DNA of 64,000 nucleotides from Thiocapsa roseilacustris (GTDB lineage: Bacteria > Pseudomonadota > Gammaproteobacteria > Chromatiales > Chromatiaceae). Made by a program: the position numbers and the translations under genes. The notes beneath the pieces are model-generated. The model was not told where the DNA came from and did no database searches. It saw nothing but the letters and a program-made list of their open reading frames with translations. Below are positions 1-8,460 of this stretch, piece after piece. Position 1 is the stretch's first letter. Each line of letters begins with the position of its first letter. Where the stretch lies: contig NZ_JBBWVE010000012.1 in assembly GCF_041903755.1 (NCBI RefSeq), positions 62,001 through 126,000 of the forward strand. The letters are read 5' to 3'.

Positions 1-284
1 AATCGACGGGTCCAATCGGCGGACGAGCGGGCCTCGCCCGCGCGTCGATAGCGCATCATCAGGAGCCCGCGGGCGATCAGGATCACCAGGATCGCGGCAA
101 ACCAGATCCAGGCCCCGACCGGGTCGGAAACCAGGCTCATCGCGGCCGCTACCAGCAGGGCGTTCGCAGCGGTGATCACGAGGCTGGCGGGAAGCTGCTC
201 GAACAGCAGACGCGTGAGATCCGCCTCGATCAGTGCGTCCGTCGCGGGGTTATGCGGCAGACCGTTGCCACGGTGCGGCATCAT
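1..284 (-). CDS. N-terminal part of a membrane protein, cut by the window edge
   Basis: The minus-strand frame opens with two Met codons at 284 and 281, directly behind the stop of the upstream YihY-type gene, and runs off the window at base 1, so only about 94 residues are visible. After a polar start come two hydrophobic segments (about residues 30-50 and 57-75) separated by a short loop, followed by basic residues. This two-helix layout is typical of the membrane anchor of sensor or cyclic-di-GMP proteins, but no catalytic domain is visible and that reading is only a guess. Spacing of 3 bases to the upstream gene suggests co-transcription. Confidence 0.5.
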   Translation of the reverse strand, partial: MMPHRGNGLPHNPATDALIEADLTRLLFEQLPASLVITAANALLVAAAMSLVSDPVGAWIWFAAILVILIARGLLMMRYRRAGEARSSADWTRR

Positions 285-287
285 CGA

Positions 288-1655
288 TCAGCCCTGCCCG
301 GAATCCACGAACGGAGCCGCAGGCGCGGACGTGTCGAGCGCACGGGCGAGGTCACGCAGCGTCATGCCGCCGAGCGCCGTGTCGATCGCCTGATCGATGC
401 CCGTCTCGATCCGAGCGATCTCTCCGTCCGGGAGGGTACCTCGACAGCCGCTTTCGCGTTCTTCGAAGCAGCGCACGGCATCGAGCATCGCCTTGACCGA
501 GATACCGTCGGTCGCACGCGCCGGGACGAAGGTTGGTGACTCCCCGGCGGTGCGAATCAGAAATCCCGATTCCTCGAGCACACCCAACATCCGTTCGGCA
601 TTGGTCTTGGGAACCTCGAGGTTCCGCGCAAGCTCCTCGCTGCTCCAGGGCGGCTCGCCCGACTCGTAGCGGCAGGCTACTTGCCCTGCAAGGATCAAGG
701 CGAGACGCTCGCGCTGTCGATTGCTCAATTGCAGGTCGCGCGAGCGGATCCTCAGATACTCGGGGTGCTGGTGGTAGAAGGCGATGCTGGCGCCGATCAG
801 CAGGATCAACCAGGCGATGTAGATCCAGATCATGAAGAGGATCAGGATCGCCAGGCTCGAATAGACGGCCATCAGGCGCGTCGAGCTAGCCATGAAGTAG
901 GAGAACATCCCGCCGAGAACCTCCCACAGCAGCCCGGCGATGAGTGCCCCGACAACCGCGGAGAGGATGTGAACCCGCGTGTTGGGAACGAAGACGTAGA
1001 AGAAGGCGAAGGTGAGCGAAATCATCATGAAGGGCCCGAGCTGCCCCAACGCATGCCAAACATGTCCGAACGGCTTTGCCTCGATGATCGCTTGCACGAA
1101 GGGGTTCCCGCCGAGCGAGGCCGAGAGCCCGACAGCCGAGAAAAAGAGCACGGGGCCCACGAGGATAACGCTCAAATACTTGCTGAAACGCTGCGAGAAG
1201 GAGCGTTGCGTCGTCACACGCCAAGTGAAGTTGAAGACCTGCTCGATCTTCTGGACCAGGGAGATGACGGTGTAGATCAGCAGCGCGAGCCCGACCGAGC
1301 CGAGGACCCCCACCCGCATGTTGTCGACGAAGCCGATGATTTGGGTGGTGATCTCCACGCCGCCTTCGCCGAGCGGAGCGAGCGCCTTCAGGAGCAGAGG
1401 CTCCAATTGATTGTGGACGCCGAACCCCTTCAACACCGAGAAGGTCACCGCCAGCAGGGGCACCAGCGCCAAGATGGTCGTATAGACCAGACTCATGGCC
1501 TGAAGAGACAGATAGCCTTGCGTCAGGTCGCGCACGAGCGCGTAAATCAAGCGACCGAGCCAGATCGGCAGGGCTTGCCAGGGCGGCATCTCGTCGAGCC
1601 GACGACTCCAGAGCAGCGCGTCGATGCGCTCGGACACGGGCATGGCGTGGTTCAT
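288..1655 (-). CDS. YihY/virulence factor BrkB family (UPF0761) inner-membrane protein
   Basis: A protein of about 455 residues. The first two thirds hold some six hydrophobic helices with the family-typical amphipathic insert. The last 130 or so residues are soluble and look like a winged-helix domain (a segment around NLEVPKTNAERMLGVLEESG resembles a recognition-helix region), as in the longer members once annotated ribonuclease BN. The true function of the family is unsettled; it acts in the inner membrane. The start at 1655 was chosen because a purine-rich GAGAGAG lies just upstream; the frame is open to an ATG at 1748, which would add 31 polar residues. The stop is 3 bases from the next gene on the same strand. 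Confidence 0.8.
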   Translation of the reverse strand: MNHAMPVSERIDALLWSRRLDEMPPWQALPIWLGRLIYALVRDLTQGYLSLQAMSLVYTTILALVPLLAVTFSVLKGFGVHNQLEPLLLKALAPLGEGGVEITTQIIGFVDNMRVGVLGSVGLALLIYTVISLVQKIEQVFNFTWRVTTQRSFSQRFSKYLSVILVGPVLFFSAVGLSASLGGNPFVQAIIEAKPFGHVWHALGQLGPFMMISLTFAFFYVFVPNTRVHILSAVVGALIAGLLWEVLGGMFSYFMASSTRLMAVYSSLAILILFMIWIYIAWLILLIGASIAFYHQHPEYLRIRSRDLQLSNRQRERLALILAGQVACRYESGEPPWSSEELARNLEVPKTNAERMLGVLEESGFLIRTAGESPTFVPARATDGISVKAMLDAVRCFEERESGCRGTLPDGEIARIETGIDQAIDTALGGMTLRDLARALDTSAPAAPFVDSGQG

Positions 1656-1897
1656 CTGCACTCTCTCGCGGAGGAGTCGGACGGCACTTCCGGCCGCCTG
1701 CCGTTGCGTCATTATATCGGGTTGGAGCGCCTTGTCGCCTCGGTACACCCTCGCAGCTGCGCCGACTTGAAGCCTGCTCGCGCCTTCTCCACCTCAGTGT
1801 ATTGGAGGGCGTGACGATCCCCGGCCCTGCCCAAGCGTCGTCATCGATCCCCTTCGCGGGTCCTCGACAATTCTTCACCTAATCGACGAGCAATCCC

Positions 1898-2419
1898 ATG
1901 CGTTCTTCCTGCAACTTCGTCGGAGCCCTAGCCATCCTGTCTTCGTCCGCCGCCTTTACGGCGGACGAGCCGCAAACCCTGATGCCGATGTCCGACGACA
2001 CCCAGGCACCCGAGTTCGACCTCCAAGGGCCGGCCGGGGAGCCCCAACGGCTCGTCGATCATCGCGGCAAGCCGGTCATCCTCAACTTCTGGGCGACCTG
2101 GTGCCCACCCTGTCGCGCCGAGATGCCCTCGATGCAGCGCGCCCACGAAACCGTCGCCGTGGAGGGCATCTCGGTGATCGCCGTCAACGTCGGCGAAGAC
2201 GCCGAGACCATTGCGCATTTCCTGAGCGAGACCGATGTCGCCTTCCCGATCCCGATGGATATTGATTCCGAGGTCGTTCAAAGCTACCCCGTCAAGGGTC
2301 TGCCCACCACCTTCGTCATCGATCCCCAAGGGCGCCTTGTCTACAGCGCCGCCGGCGAGCGCGAATGGGACGATCCCGCACTGCTCGATCAGGTGCGGGC
2401 ACTCAAAGGACGGCCTTGA
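1898..2419 (+). CDS. TlpA-like periplasmic thiol-disulfide oxidoreductase
   Basis: A protein of 173 residues with an N-terminal signal-like segment (MRSSCNFVGALAILSSSAAF) and a thioredoxin fold carrying the WCPPC active site in FWATWCPPCRAEMPS, plus the cis-Pro region (KGLPTTFVIDPQG). These are hallmarks of the TlpA/ResA family, which reduces disulfides in the periplasm, often for cytochrome c maturation or a dedicated partner. It stands alone, divergent from the YihY-type gene, so its client cannot be inferred. Length is normal for the family. Confidence 0.85.
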   Translation: MRSSCNFVGALAILSSSAAFTADEPQTLMPMSDDTQAPEFDLQGPAGEPQRLVDHRGKPVILNFWATWCPPCRAEMPSMQRAHETVAVEGISVIAVNVGEDAETIAHFLSETDVAFPIPMDIDSEVVQSYPVKGLPTTFVIDPQGRLVYSAAGEREWDDPALLDQVRALKGRP

Positions 2420-2738
2420 GCCGCGCGCGCTGCGCATCGCATGCGGTCCGCCGGCCCGTCGACGCGACCCGGAGGCGACCCTTTCGCCCACTGCGAATAA
2501 GCGCCGCCCGTCGCGACCGGTCCGGATGTGTTGACGCAGGCTCGCCCCGCCCGCACACCCTAATTGACGGGGAGCCGTCCGGGATCCTTGTGTCGGTGGC
2601 CGTAAGTCTTACTGTATAGCGTGACGAAGACTGGAGAAACGGGATTGGATGGCGCGAGGAGTAAGGGGCCGCTTCGGCCTGCACGGAGCGTATCGCCGCC
2701 GACATGACTCATCACATCAATGTCTTTCGGAGGATTGA

Positions 2739-3290
2739 GTGGAGACCCTTCGCTACAACTATGCTCAGCGACTACTGCACTGGTTGATTGCCCTGCTGGT
2801 TTTGGGTTTGCTTGCTGTCGGGGCCTTGTTGGGTAACCTCGGGTTCGACAAGCTGAAGGATCTGGTCGGCTTGGAGATGACCAATCAGCTCTACGGTTAC
2901 CACAAGACGTTCGGGATCCTGCTGCTGGCCTTGATGATTTTGCGTGTTGCACTGAAGCGGCTTTTCCGGTCGCCGGCCTATCAACCCCCGTTGACCGGCC
3001 TCAATCGCGCGGCGAGTCTGACCGTCCACACCCTTTTCTATGTCGCGTTGATCCTGATGCCGATTTTGGGGTGGTTGGGCACTGCGGCCGGCGGTTTCCC
3101 CGTGCAGTTTTTCGACGTGACGCTCCCCGGCCTGATCGCCGAGAACAAGGAGCTGAGCAAGACGCTGTTCCAACTACACGGGATTGTCGGTTGGGTAATT
3201 CTGGGATTGATCCTGATTCACGTCTCCGCAGCGATCTATCATTGGCGCATCAAACGTGACGGTGTGATGAAGCGTATGAGTCTATTCTGA
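2739..3290 (+). CDS. Cytochrome b561-like membrane protein
   Basis: A protein of 183 residues with four hydrophobic helices and the His residues expected of a bacterial cytochrome b561: one near the N-terminus (RLLHWLIALL), one before the second helix (YGYHKTFG), one in the third (VHTLFYVAL) and one in the last (ILIHVSAAIYHW). These would bind two b hemes and pass electrons from quinol to a periplasmic acceptor. The start is GTG, supported by the ribosome-binding sequence CGGAGG six bases upstream. It is a single gene with nothing co-oriented closely upstream. Confidence 0.85.
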   Translation: METLRYNYAQRLLHWLIALLVLGLLAVGALLGNLGFDKLKDLVGLEMTNQLYGYHKTFGILLLALMILRVALKRLFRSPAYQPPLTGLNRAASLTVHTLFYVALILMPILGWLGTAAGGFPVQFFDVTLPGLIAENKELSKTLFQLHGIVGWVILGLILIHVSAAIYHWRIKRDGVMKRMSLF

Positions 3291-3412
3291 TGCTCCGCCC
3301 GGAGCGCGATGTCGATGCATTTGGAGATCGACCGACGATCGGGTCGGCTCCTCGTGTCTGCATCCGATCGCGGATTTGCTCGGGCTCGCCGGGGATCAGG
3401 TATCTCGGGTTC

Positions 3413-3442
3413 TTGTCGCTCAGGATCTTTTCGCGCTATATT
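3413..3442 (+). promoter_or_regulatory. Putative sigma-70 promoter for argD
   Basis: TTGTCG at 3413-3418 and TATATT at 3437-3442 are separated by 18 bases, a near-consensus pair in a GC-rich background. Transcription would begin near 3450, giving a leader of about 80 bases before argD that contains the hairpins described next. Confidence 0.5.
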
Positions 3443-3451
3443 CCCCGGCTT

Positions 3452-3500
3452 CGCCTTTGAGCAGAGGCGGTTTCCCGTGTAGAGGAACCGCCTTTTTTGT
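3452..3500 (+). terminator. Terminator hairpin with competing stem in the argD leader (possible attenuator)
   Basis: The stem AGGCGGTT (3465-3472) pairs with AACCGCCT (3486-3493) and is followed by a run of six T, a classic intrinsic terminator. The left arm can instead pair with CGCCT at 3452-3456 (AGGCG 3465-3469), which would open the terminator. It sits between the putative promoter and the argD start, so it is either an attenuator or the end of a very short RNA. No leader peptide rich in Arg was seen. Confidence 0.55.
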
Positions 3501-3529
3501 TTTTTGGAGATGCAGCGGGGTCTGCCGTA

Positions 3530-4708
3530 ATGACCGAACCCTTGATGGCCACCTATAAGCGTTTGCCGGTCGCCTTTGAGCGCGGCGAGGGTGTTTGGCT
3601 TTGGGATACGGACGGCCGACGGTACCTCGACGCGCTTTCGGGCATCGCGGTGTGCGGGCTCGGGCATGCGCACCCGGCGGTTCGTGACGCGCTTTGCGAG
3701 CAAGCGGGCCTGTTGGTGCATACGTCCAATCTGTACCGGATCACCGAGCAGGAGCGCCTCGGCGCCATGCTGACCAAGATGTCCGGCATGGATCGGGTCT
3801 TCTTCGGCAACTCCGGTGCGGAGGCGAACGAGGCCGCGATCAAGATCGCGCGTCTCCATGCCCACAGACGCGGGATCGAGAATCCTGCGATCCTGGTGGC
3901 CGAGAACAGCTTCCACGGCCGCACGCTCGCCACCCTCTCGGCGACCGGCAACCGCAAGGTTCAAGCCGGCTTCGAGCCGCTCGTGCAGGGCTTCGTGCGG
4001 GTTCCTTACGACGACGTCGAGGCGATCGAGACCGCGGCGGCCAATCGCCCGAACATCGTCGCGATTCTGTTCGAGCCCATCCAAGGCGAGGGCGGGATTC
4101 GCATCCCGGCGGCGGATTACGGGCAGCGTCTGCGCGCGCTTTGCGATCGGTACGGCTGGCTCTTGATCTGCGACGAGATCCAGACCGGGATGGGACGCAC
4201 CGGGCGGTGGTTCGGCCATGAGCACGGCGGGACCCTCCCGGACGTGGTCACCTTGGCCAAGGGTCTCGCCAACGGCGTACCGATCGGCGCTTGTCTTGCA
4301 CGCGGGGCCGCGGCCGAAGTCTTCGGGCCGGGCTCGCATGGCTCGACGTTCGGCGGTAACCCACTGGTCTGCCGGGCAGCGCGCGCCGTGCTCGAGACAA
4401 TGGTTGCGGAAGGGCTGATCGCGAACGCCGCCGAGCAAGGCGCTTACTTGCTGGACGGTTTCCGCACGGGCCTGGGCGACGTGCCGGGCGTGGTCGAGGT
4501 GCGCGGGCGGGGTCTGATGCTGGGGATCGAGCTGGATCGCCCCTGTGCCGATCTGGTGGGGCAGGCACTTGAGGCCGGCCTGTTGATCAACGTCACGGCG
4601 GACCGCGTCATCCGGCTCCTGCCGCCCCTGATTCTGGCCCGTTCCGAGGCCGACCAACTTCTTGAAGGGCTGACTGCCCTGATCAAGCGCTGGCTGAGCG
4701 ATGCCTGA
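3530..4708 (+). CDS. argD: Acetylornithine aminotransferase
   Basis: A PLP-dependent class III aminotransferase of 392 residues converting N-acetylglutamate semialdehyde to N-acetylornithine in arginine synthesis (cytoplasm). Visible signatures: the cofactor phosphate site GNSGAEANEAAIK, the FHGRT segment, the aspartate region ICDEIQTGMGRTG, and the Schiff-base lysine in TLAKGLANGVPIGA. The start at 3530 matches the usual N-terminus (MTEPLMATYKRLPVAFERG). An in-frame ATG at 3497 falls inside the T-run of the leader hairpin and is unlikely. argF follows 22 bases later, so the two arginine genes form an operon. Confidence 0.93.
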   Translation: MTEPLMATYKRLPVAFERGEGVWLWDTDGRRYLDALSGIAVCGLGHAHPAVRDALCEQAGLLVHTSNLYRITEQERLGAMLTKMSGMDRVFFGNSGAEANEAAIKIARLHAHRRGIENPAILVAENSFHGRTLATLSATGNRKVQAGFEPLVQGFVRVPYDDVEAIETAAANRPNIVAILFEPIQGEGGIRIPAADYGQRLRALCDRYGWLLICDEIQTGMGRTGRWFGHEHGGTLPDVVTLAKGLANGVPIGACLARGAAAEVFGPGSHGSTFGGNPLVCRAARAVLETMVAEGLIANAAEQGAYLLDGFRTGLGDVPGVVEVRGRGLMLGIELDRPCADLVGQALEAGLLINVTADRVIRLLPPLILARSEADQLLEGLTALIKRWLSDA

Positions 4709-4730
4709 GCAACGCTCCGCGGGAGAGACG

Positions 4731-5672
4731 ATGTCCATGGATGCCGATCAGACACACCAGACGCACTGCCGACACTTTCTGTCCCTGCTCGATCTGAGTG
4801 CCGAAGAGGCCCGCGGGCTGATCGCGCGGGGGACCGAGCTCAAGCGGATGTTGAAGGCCGGCGAAGACTATCGGCCGTTTCCGAACCGCACCTTGGCGAT
4901 GATCTTCGAGAAATCCTCGACGCGCACCCGTGTGTCCTTCGAGGTCGGCATGGTACAGCTCGGCGGTCACGCCTTGTTCCTGTCCCCTCGCGACACTCAG
5001 CTCGGTCGCGGCGAGCCGATCGAGGACAGCGCACGGGTGCTCTCACGCATGGTCGACGCCGTGATGATCCGGACCTTCGATCACGACAACGTCGAGCGTT
5101 TCGCCGCGCATTCGCGCGTACCCGTTATCAACGGCCTGACCGACCGTCTGCATCCCTGTCAGCTGCTGGCCGACATGCAGACCTATCACGAGCATCGCGG
5201 CGATATCCGCGGTCGACGCGTGACCTGGATCGGCGACGGCAACAACATGTGCCACTCCTTTATGGAGGCCGCGCAGGTGTTCGATTTCGAGCTGAAGGTC
5301 GCCTGTCCGGAAGGGTTCGAGCCGGATGCCGATCTGCTCGCCGCGGTCCAAGGGCGTTGCAGCATCCTGCGAGATCCCCGAGAGGCCGCAGAGGGGGCCG
5401 ATCTAGTCGTCACCGACGTCTGGGCCAGCATGGGTCAAGAGGAAGAGCAGGCGAAACGCGAGGCCCTGTTCGCGCCCTTCCAGGTGGACGACGTCGTCAT
5501 GTCGCGGGCCGCGCCGGACGCACTATTCATGCATTGTCTGCCGGCACATCGGGGCGAAGAGGTGTCGGCCTCCGTCATCGACGGTCCGCGCTCGGTTGTT
5601 TGGGACGAGGCCGAGAATCGGCTCCACGCCCAAAAGGCGCTGCTTGAGTTTCTCCTTCTGCGGCAGGCGTGA
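4731..5672 (+). CDS. argF: Ornithine carbamoyltransferase
   Basis: A protein of 313 residues that makes citrulline from ornithine and carbamoyl phosphate. It shows the carbamoyl-phosphate site SSTRTR, the HPCQ motif (RLHPCQLLAD), the ornithine-side segment DVWASMG and the C-terminal HCLPAHRGEEV. The ATG at 4731 is preceded by GGGAGAG at a good distance; an upstream in-frame ATG at 4701 overlaps argD and would add ten residues not usual for the family. It directly follows argD and presumably shares its promoter and leader. Confidence 0.94.
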   Translation: MSMDADQTHQTHCRHFLSLLDLSAEEARGLIARGTELKRMLKAGEDYRPFPNRTLAMIFEKSSTRTRVSFEVGMVQLGGHALFLSPRDTQLGRGEPIEDSARVLSRMVDAVMIRTFDHDNVERFAAHSRVPVINGLTDRLHPCQLLADMQTYHEHRGDIRGRRVTWIGDGNNMCHSFMEAAQVFDFELKVACPEGFEPDADLLAAVQGRCSILRDPREAAEGADLVVTDVWASMGQEEEQAKREALFAPFQVDDVVMSRAAPDALFMHCLPAHRGEEVSASVIDGPRSVVWDEAENRLHAQKALLEFLLLRQA

Positions 5673-5782
5673 CAGGCCGACAGCACAGGTGTAGCTTTCC
5701 GATTTCACTGACCGGAGTCACCATCGACCGCCTCGGTCACACGACTGCTCACGTCAACCCTGCGCTTGGCCGAGGATGTCCC

Positions 5783-6466
5783 GTGAGACGATTCGTACTC
5801 CTCTTCGTGTGTCTTCTGAGCATCCAGTCCGTGCCGATTCCTTCGGCGCTCGCCGCGACGCGCTATGTGACGGATTCGCTCGAGGTGACATTGCGCACGG
5901 GCGAGAGCAACCGCTACCGCATCATCCGCATGCTGCCGAGCGGCACGCCGCTCGAGGTCATCAGCGTCGACCAGGCGACCGAATATGCGCGCGTGCGCAC
6001 CGAAGACGGGACGGTCGGCTACGTGCTCGAACGCGAGCTTCAAGACGAGCCGGCGGCCCGCACCCGGGTCGTCGAGCTCGAGAAACGCTTAGCCGAGCTT
6101 CAAGGCGATCCGGACAGCGTGTCGGCGAGGCTCGCCGCTGTGCAGGCCGCATACGACCGCCTCGATACCGACTTCCAAGCCCTCCAACGCGAAAAGGTCC
6201 GCCTGGAACAGGAGCTGGCCACCATTCGCCACGCCTCGACCAATATCCTCGACATCACCAGCGACCGCGAGCGTCTGCGCATCCAGGTCAGCGAGCTCAC
6301 GCGTGAACGCGCCGAGCTCGAGCAAGCCAACCGCGACCTCGGCAACCGAACCAACCAGCGCTGGTTCATGATCGGCGCCGGCGTGATCCTTGTCGGTGTC
6401 TTGATCGGCCTCTTTTTGCCGCATCTGAGCTTTCGACGGCGGCGCGGGTCTTGGGGATCGCTTTGA
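5783..6466 (+). CDS. SH3-domain protein with coiled coil and C-terminal membrane anchor (TIGR04211/YgiM type)
   Basis: A protein of 227 residues with a signal peptide (FVLLFVCLLSIQSVPIPSA), then a bacterial SH3 domain (about residues 30-90, starting ATRYVTDSLEVTLRTG), a long charged coiled coil (about 95-185) and one membrane helix near the C-terminus followed by arginines. This order is the SH3-and-anchor family; the role is unknown, perhaps envelope-associated. The GTG start is supported by AGGA upstream and by the signal peptide that follows directly. Confidence 0.8.
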   Translation: MRRFVLLFVCLLSIQSVPIPSALAATRYVTDSLEVTLRTGESNRYRIIRMLPSGTPLEVISVDQATEYARVRTEDGTVGYVLERELQDEPAARTRVVELEKRLAELQGDPDSVSARLAAVQAAYDRLDTDFQALQREKVRLEQELATIRHASTNILDITSDRERLRIQVSELTRERAELEQANRDLGNRTNQRWFMIGAGVILVGVLIGLFLPHLSFRRRRGSWGSL

Positions 6467-7168
6467 CGTCGCGTCACCCCAAGTCCGAGTCCGAGGCGAA
6501 TCGGCGTCGGTCACCTGTCCCCGCCCCCGCGACCGCCCTGTGCCCGGCACTCCTCGCTCGAGGACCTGTCGATTGCTTGTTCGGAATCTCTGATTTGCGG
6601 CGAGTACGGCCCTTTCCGGACGGCTCTGCCGACACCGTTCGCTTCGGCGGGATTCCGTCGATGTTGGCTTGCCGGCCGATGCCGTGCTTCAATCGCGTCA
6701 GACCGACCTGATGAGTCCAGATCTTTCAACCGGCTTGCGTTGTTCTCGCAGCTCTCGATCGCCGTCGTTCACCGCGATCGGCCGCGCGCCAGGCGCTTTG
6801 CCCTTGCGCTCTTCACGATTGCGGCATGCACCAGCCTCTAGCTTGTGGCGCAGCATGCGACTCCCTGCAGCGGTGCGATCCGTGTTTCGGAGGAGGAGAT
6901 CACGGGGGCTGTTTTAGGCGAGGGTCGACGCGCTCGGGGCCATCCTCCCGCGAGCACGCCGGGAGTGGTCCGGGACGGCGGACTCGAGGATCCCTTCGCA
7001 AAACTGAGTAATCGCGAAAAACCGCGTCATGAGATCATAGCGCCGGTGTAGTTGCGACAACATCCGAGGCATCGAGGTTGCGCGACGCTGCTTCGACCGG
7101 CAACCCGATGAGGTCGCGAACGATTCTTGCGGCGGCTGCCCCAGTCGTCCTGTTCCCGAGGTATCCTA
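6467..7168 (+). other. Gene-free stretch, probably decayed sequence
   Basis: No convincing gene is seen. A hydrophobic segment resembling a lipoprotein signal (FALALFTIAACTSL, near 6800-6840) ends at a stop, and a second frame continues for about 60 codons from 6845. This suggests a broken small gene but is too little to name. Confidence 0.4.
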
Positions 7169-7627
7169 ATGTTAAGAAAGTGGTCTGAGATTTACAGAAT
7201 CGGCATCGACGAAATCGATCGGCAACATAAAGGATTTTTCGAAGCATCGCACCGGTTGTACGAGGCCATCCTGAACCGCGAGGAAAGGGATGGCCTGATC
7301 GAGGCGATGGCCTTCATGCGCAGCTACGCCGAGACCCACTTCAGCACCGAAGAAGCTTTCATGCAAAAGCATGATTATCCGGATCTGGCCGATCATCTCA
7401 GGCAGCATGCCGCCTTTATGCGGAATCTGGATGGCCTGGATAACGATCTACGCAACTTCGGCCCCACCCAGGAATTGGCGGATCGGGCCTTGGACATGAC
7501 CCAGGATTGGCTGATCGACCACATTGCCGACGAAGACATTCTCTATGCCCTGCATGTGAAGGCTGGCGAGCTCGGCGACCAACCCGTCGGACGTCGGGAA
7601 CAATCGACGATCGGGCCTCGTCCGTAG
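7169..7627 (+). CDS. Bacteriohemerythrin
   Basis: A protein of 152 residues with the di-iron ligand pattern of hemerythrins: His in IDRQHKGFF, His and Glu in ETHFSTEEAFM, His in ADHLRQHAAFM, and His/Asp in WLIDHIADED. It binds oxygen and may store or sense it in the cytoplasm, as in other microaerobic or phototrophic bacteria. The ATG at 7169 has CGAGG upstream. The C-terminal tail of about 20 residues (after ALHVKAGEL) is rich in Arg, Gly and Pro and unlike the family; just beyond it lies a decayed transposase, so the gene end may have been altered by insertion. Confidence 0.85.
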   Translation: MLRKWSEIYRIGIDEIDRQHKGFFEASHRLYEAILNREERDGLIEAMAFMRSYAETHFSTEEAFMQKHDYPDLADHLRQHAAFMRNLDGLDNDLRNFGPTQELADRALDMTQDWLIDHIADEDILYALHVKAGELGDQPVGRREQSTIGPRP

Positions 7628-7629
7628 CT

Positions 7630-8110
7630 GGCTGGTAATCTTCGACCGGCGTGCCGAACAACCGCCCATTGCCGAAGGCGCTGCCCGCGCGGAGCAGATG
7701 CGCCCCGCCGGTCGAAGGATCCATGTGGTGCGTTTTCGGAGCGGGGAGGCCGTTGGATAGGCAGCGCCTGATCTCGCTTGGGTGCCCCAGTCGCGGTCGC
7801 CGCGAATGCACACCGGCCAGTGCGCCAGCGGCAGGCGCGCGAGCACCTCCCACAGGCCCGGCAGGGCGGCGTTGATGGTGTCGCCGCGCAGGGCACTGAT
7901 GTGGGCGTAGCGCTGATGCCCGGACAGCACCGCCAGGATGGCGGTGCCGAGCACGTCGCGCGTGCTCGGGGCGTTCGGGCTGGTCAGCCGCAGCGGGCAG
8001 CTCTCGACCCAGGCATCGAAGCGCCCGCCCATCCGGTTCGGCCAGCTTGCCTCCCGCCACCGGATTCGACAGCATCCACTCAAGCTCGACGTTGGCGTAC
8101 CCGATCGCCG
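7630..8110 (-). pseudogene. Decayed IS4/IS1380-like transposase
   Basis: The minus strand carries pieces of one transposase in two frames. One frame holds a part resembling the N-terminal core (CPLRLTSPNAPSTRDVLGT and SGHQRYAHISALRGDTIN). Then the sequence jumps to a later part (CIRGDRDWGTQ, the region of a catalytic Asp) and shifts frame. The middle of the protein is missing. There is no start, and no terminal repeats were found. Confidence 0.6.
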
Positions 8111-8244
8111 CAGAGAGTAGAGCCAAGTCCCGATTGATCGTCGTGCCGCTGACTGCCTGCTCCCGTCTGCGCTCTACCTACCCAGACGTTGGGGGTCGAT
8201 GCCGGGTTGACGCGACCTGGTGGATGCATCCAAGAACATCACAT

Positions 8245-8276
8245 ACCGCGCTTGGCGCGGGTTAAATTTTTTTATT
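8245..8276. terminator. Intrinsic terminator-like hairpin
   Basis: ACCGCGC and GCGCGG flank a 3-base loop and are followed by GTTAAATTTTTTTATT. It lies between the transposase relic and the integrase, in the only AT-rich patch of this region. Confidence 0.5.
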
Positions 8277-8428
8277 CTATTTTTTCGAATCTAGTGGCGG
8301 AGAGGGAGTCCGCATATTTCCCGTCTCAAAACGCCTTCCTTCATCCGGATAAGAATATTAAAAACAGTTAGATAATTCCTTTCATGTCCATACTCGTCCC
8401 TGAGCGTATGCTACAATCTCCGTCGCGA

Positions 8429-8449
8429 TTGGGGGCAAAGTTGGGGGCA
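8429..8449 (+). repeat. Direct repeat of TTGGGGGCA before the integrase
   Basis: TTGGGGGCA occurs at 8429-8437 and again at 8441-8449, a period of 12 bases, ending 11 bases before the integrase ATG. Similar paired G-runs often precede integrases of genomic islands. They could be part of the attachment site or bind the integrase or an excisionase. A -10-like TACAAT lies at 8412-8417. Confidence 0.5.
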
Positions 8450-8460
8450 GACAGAGACGC

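Noticed and set aside
7127..7168. An upstream start for the hemerythrin gene
   Set aside because: It would add 14 residues (MRRLPQSSCSRGIL) not seen in the family, and the ribosome site GAGG fits the ATG at 7169.
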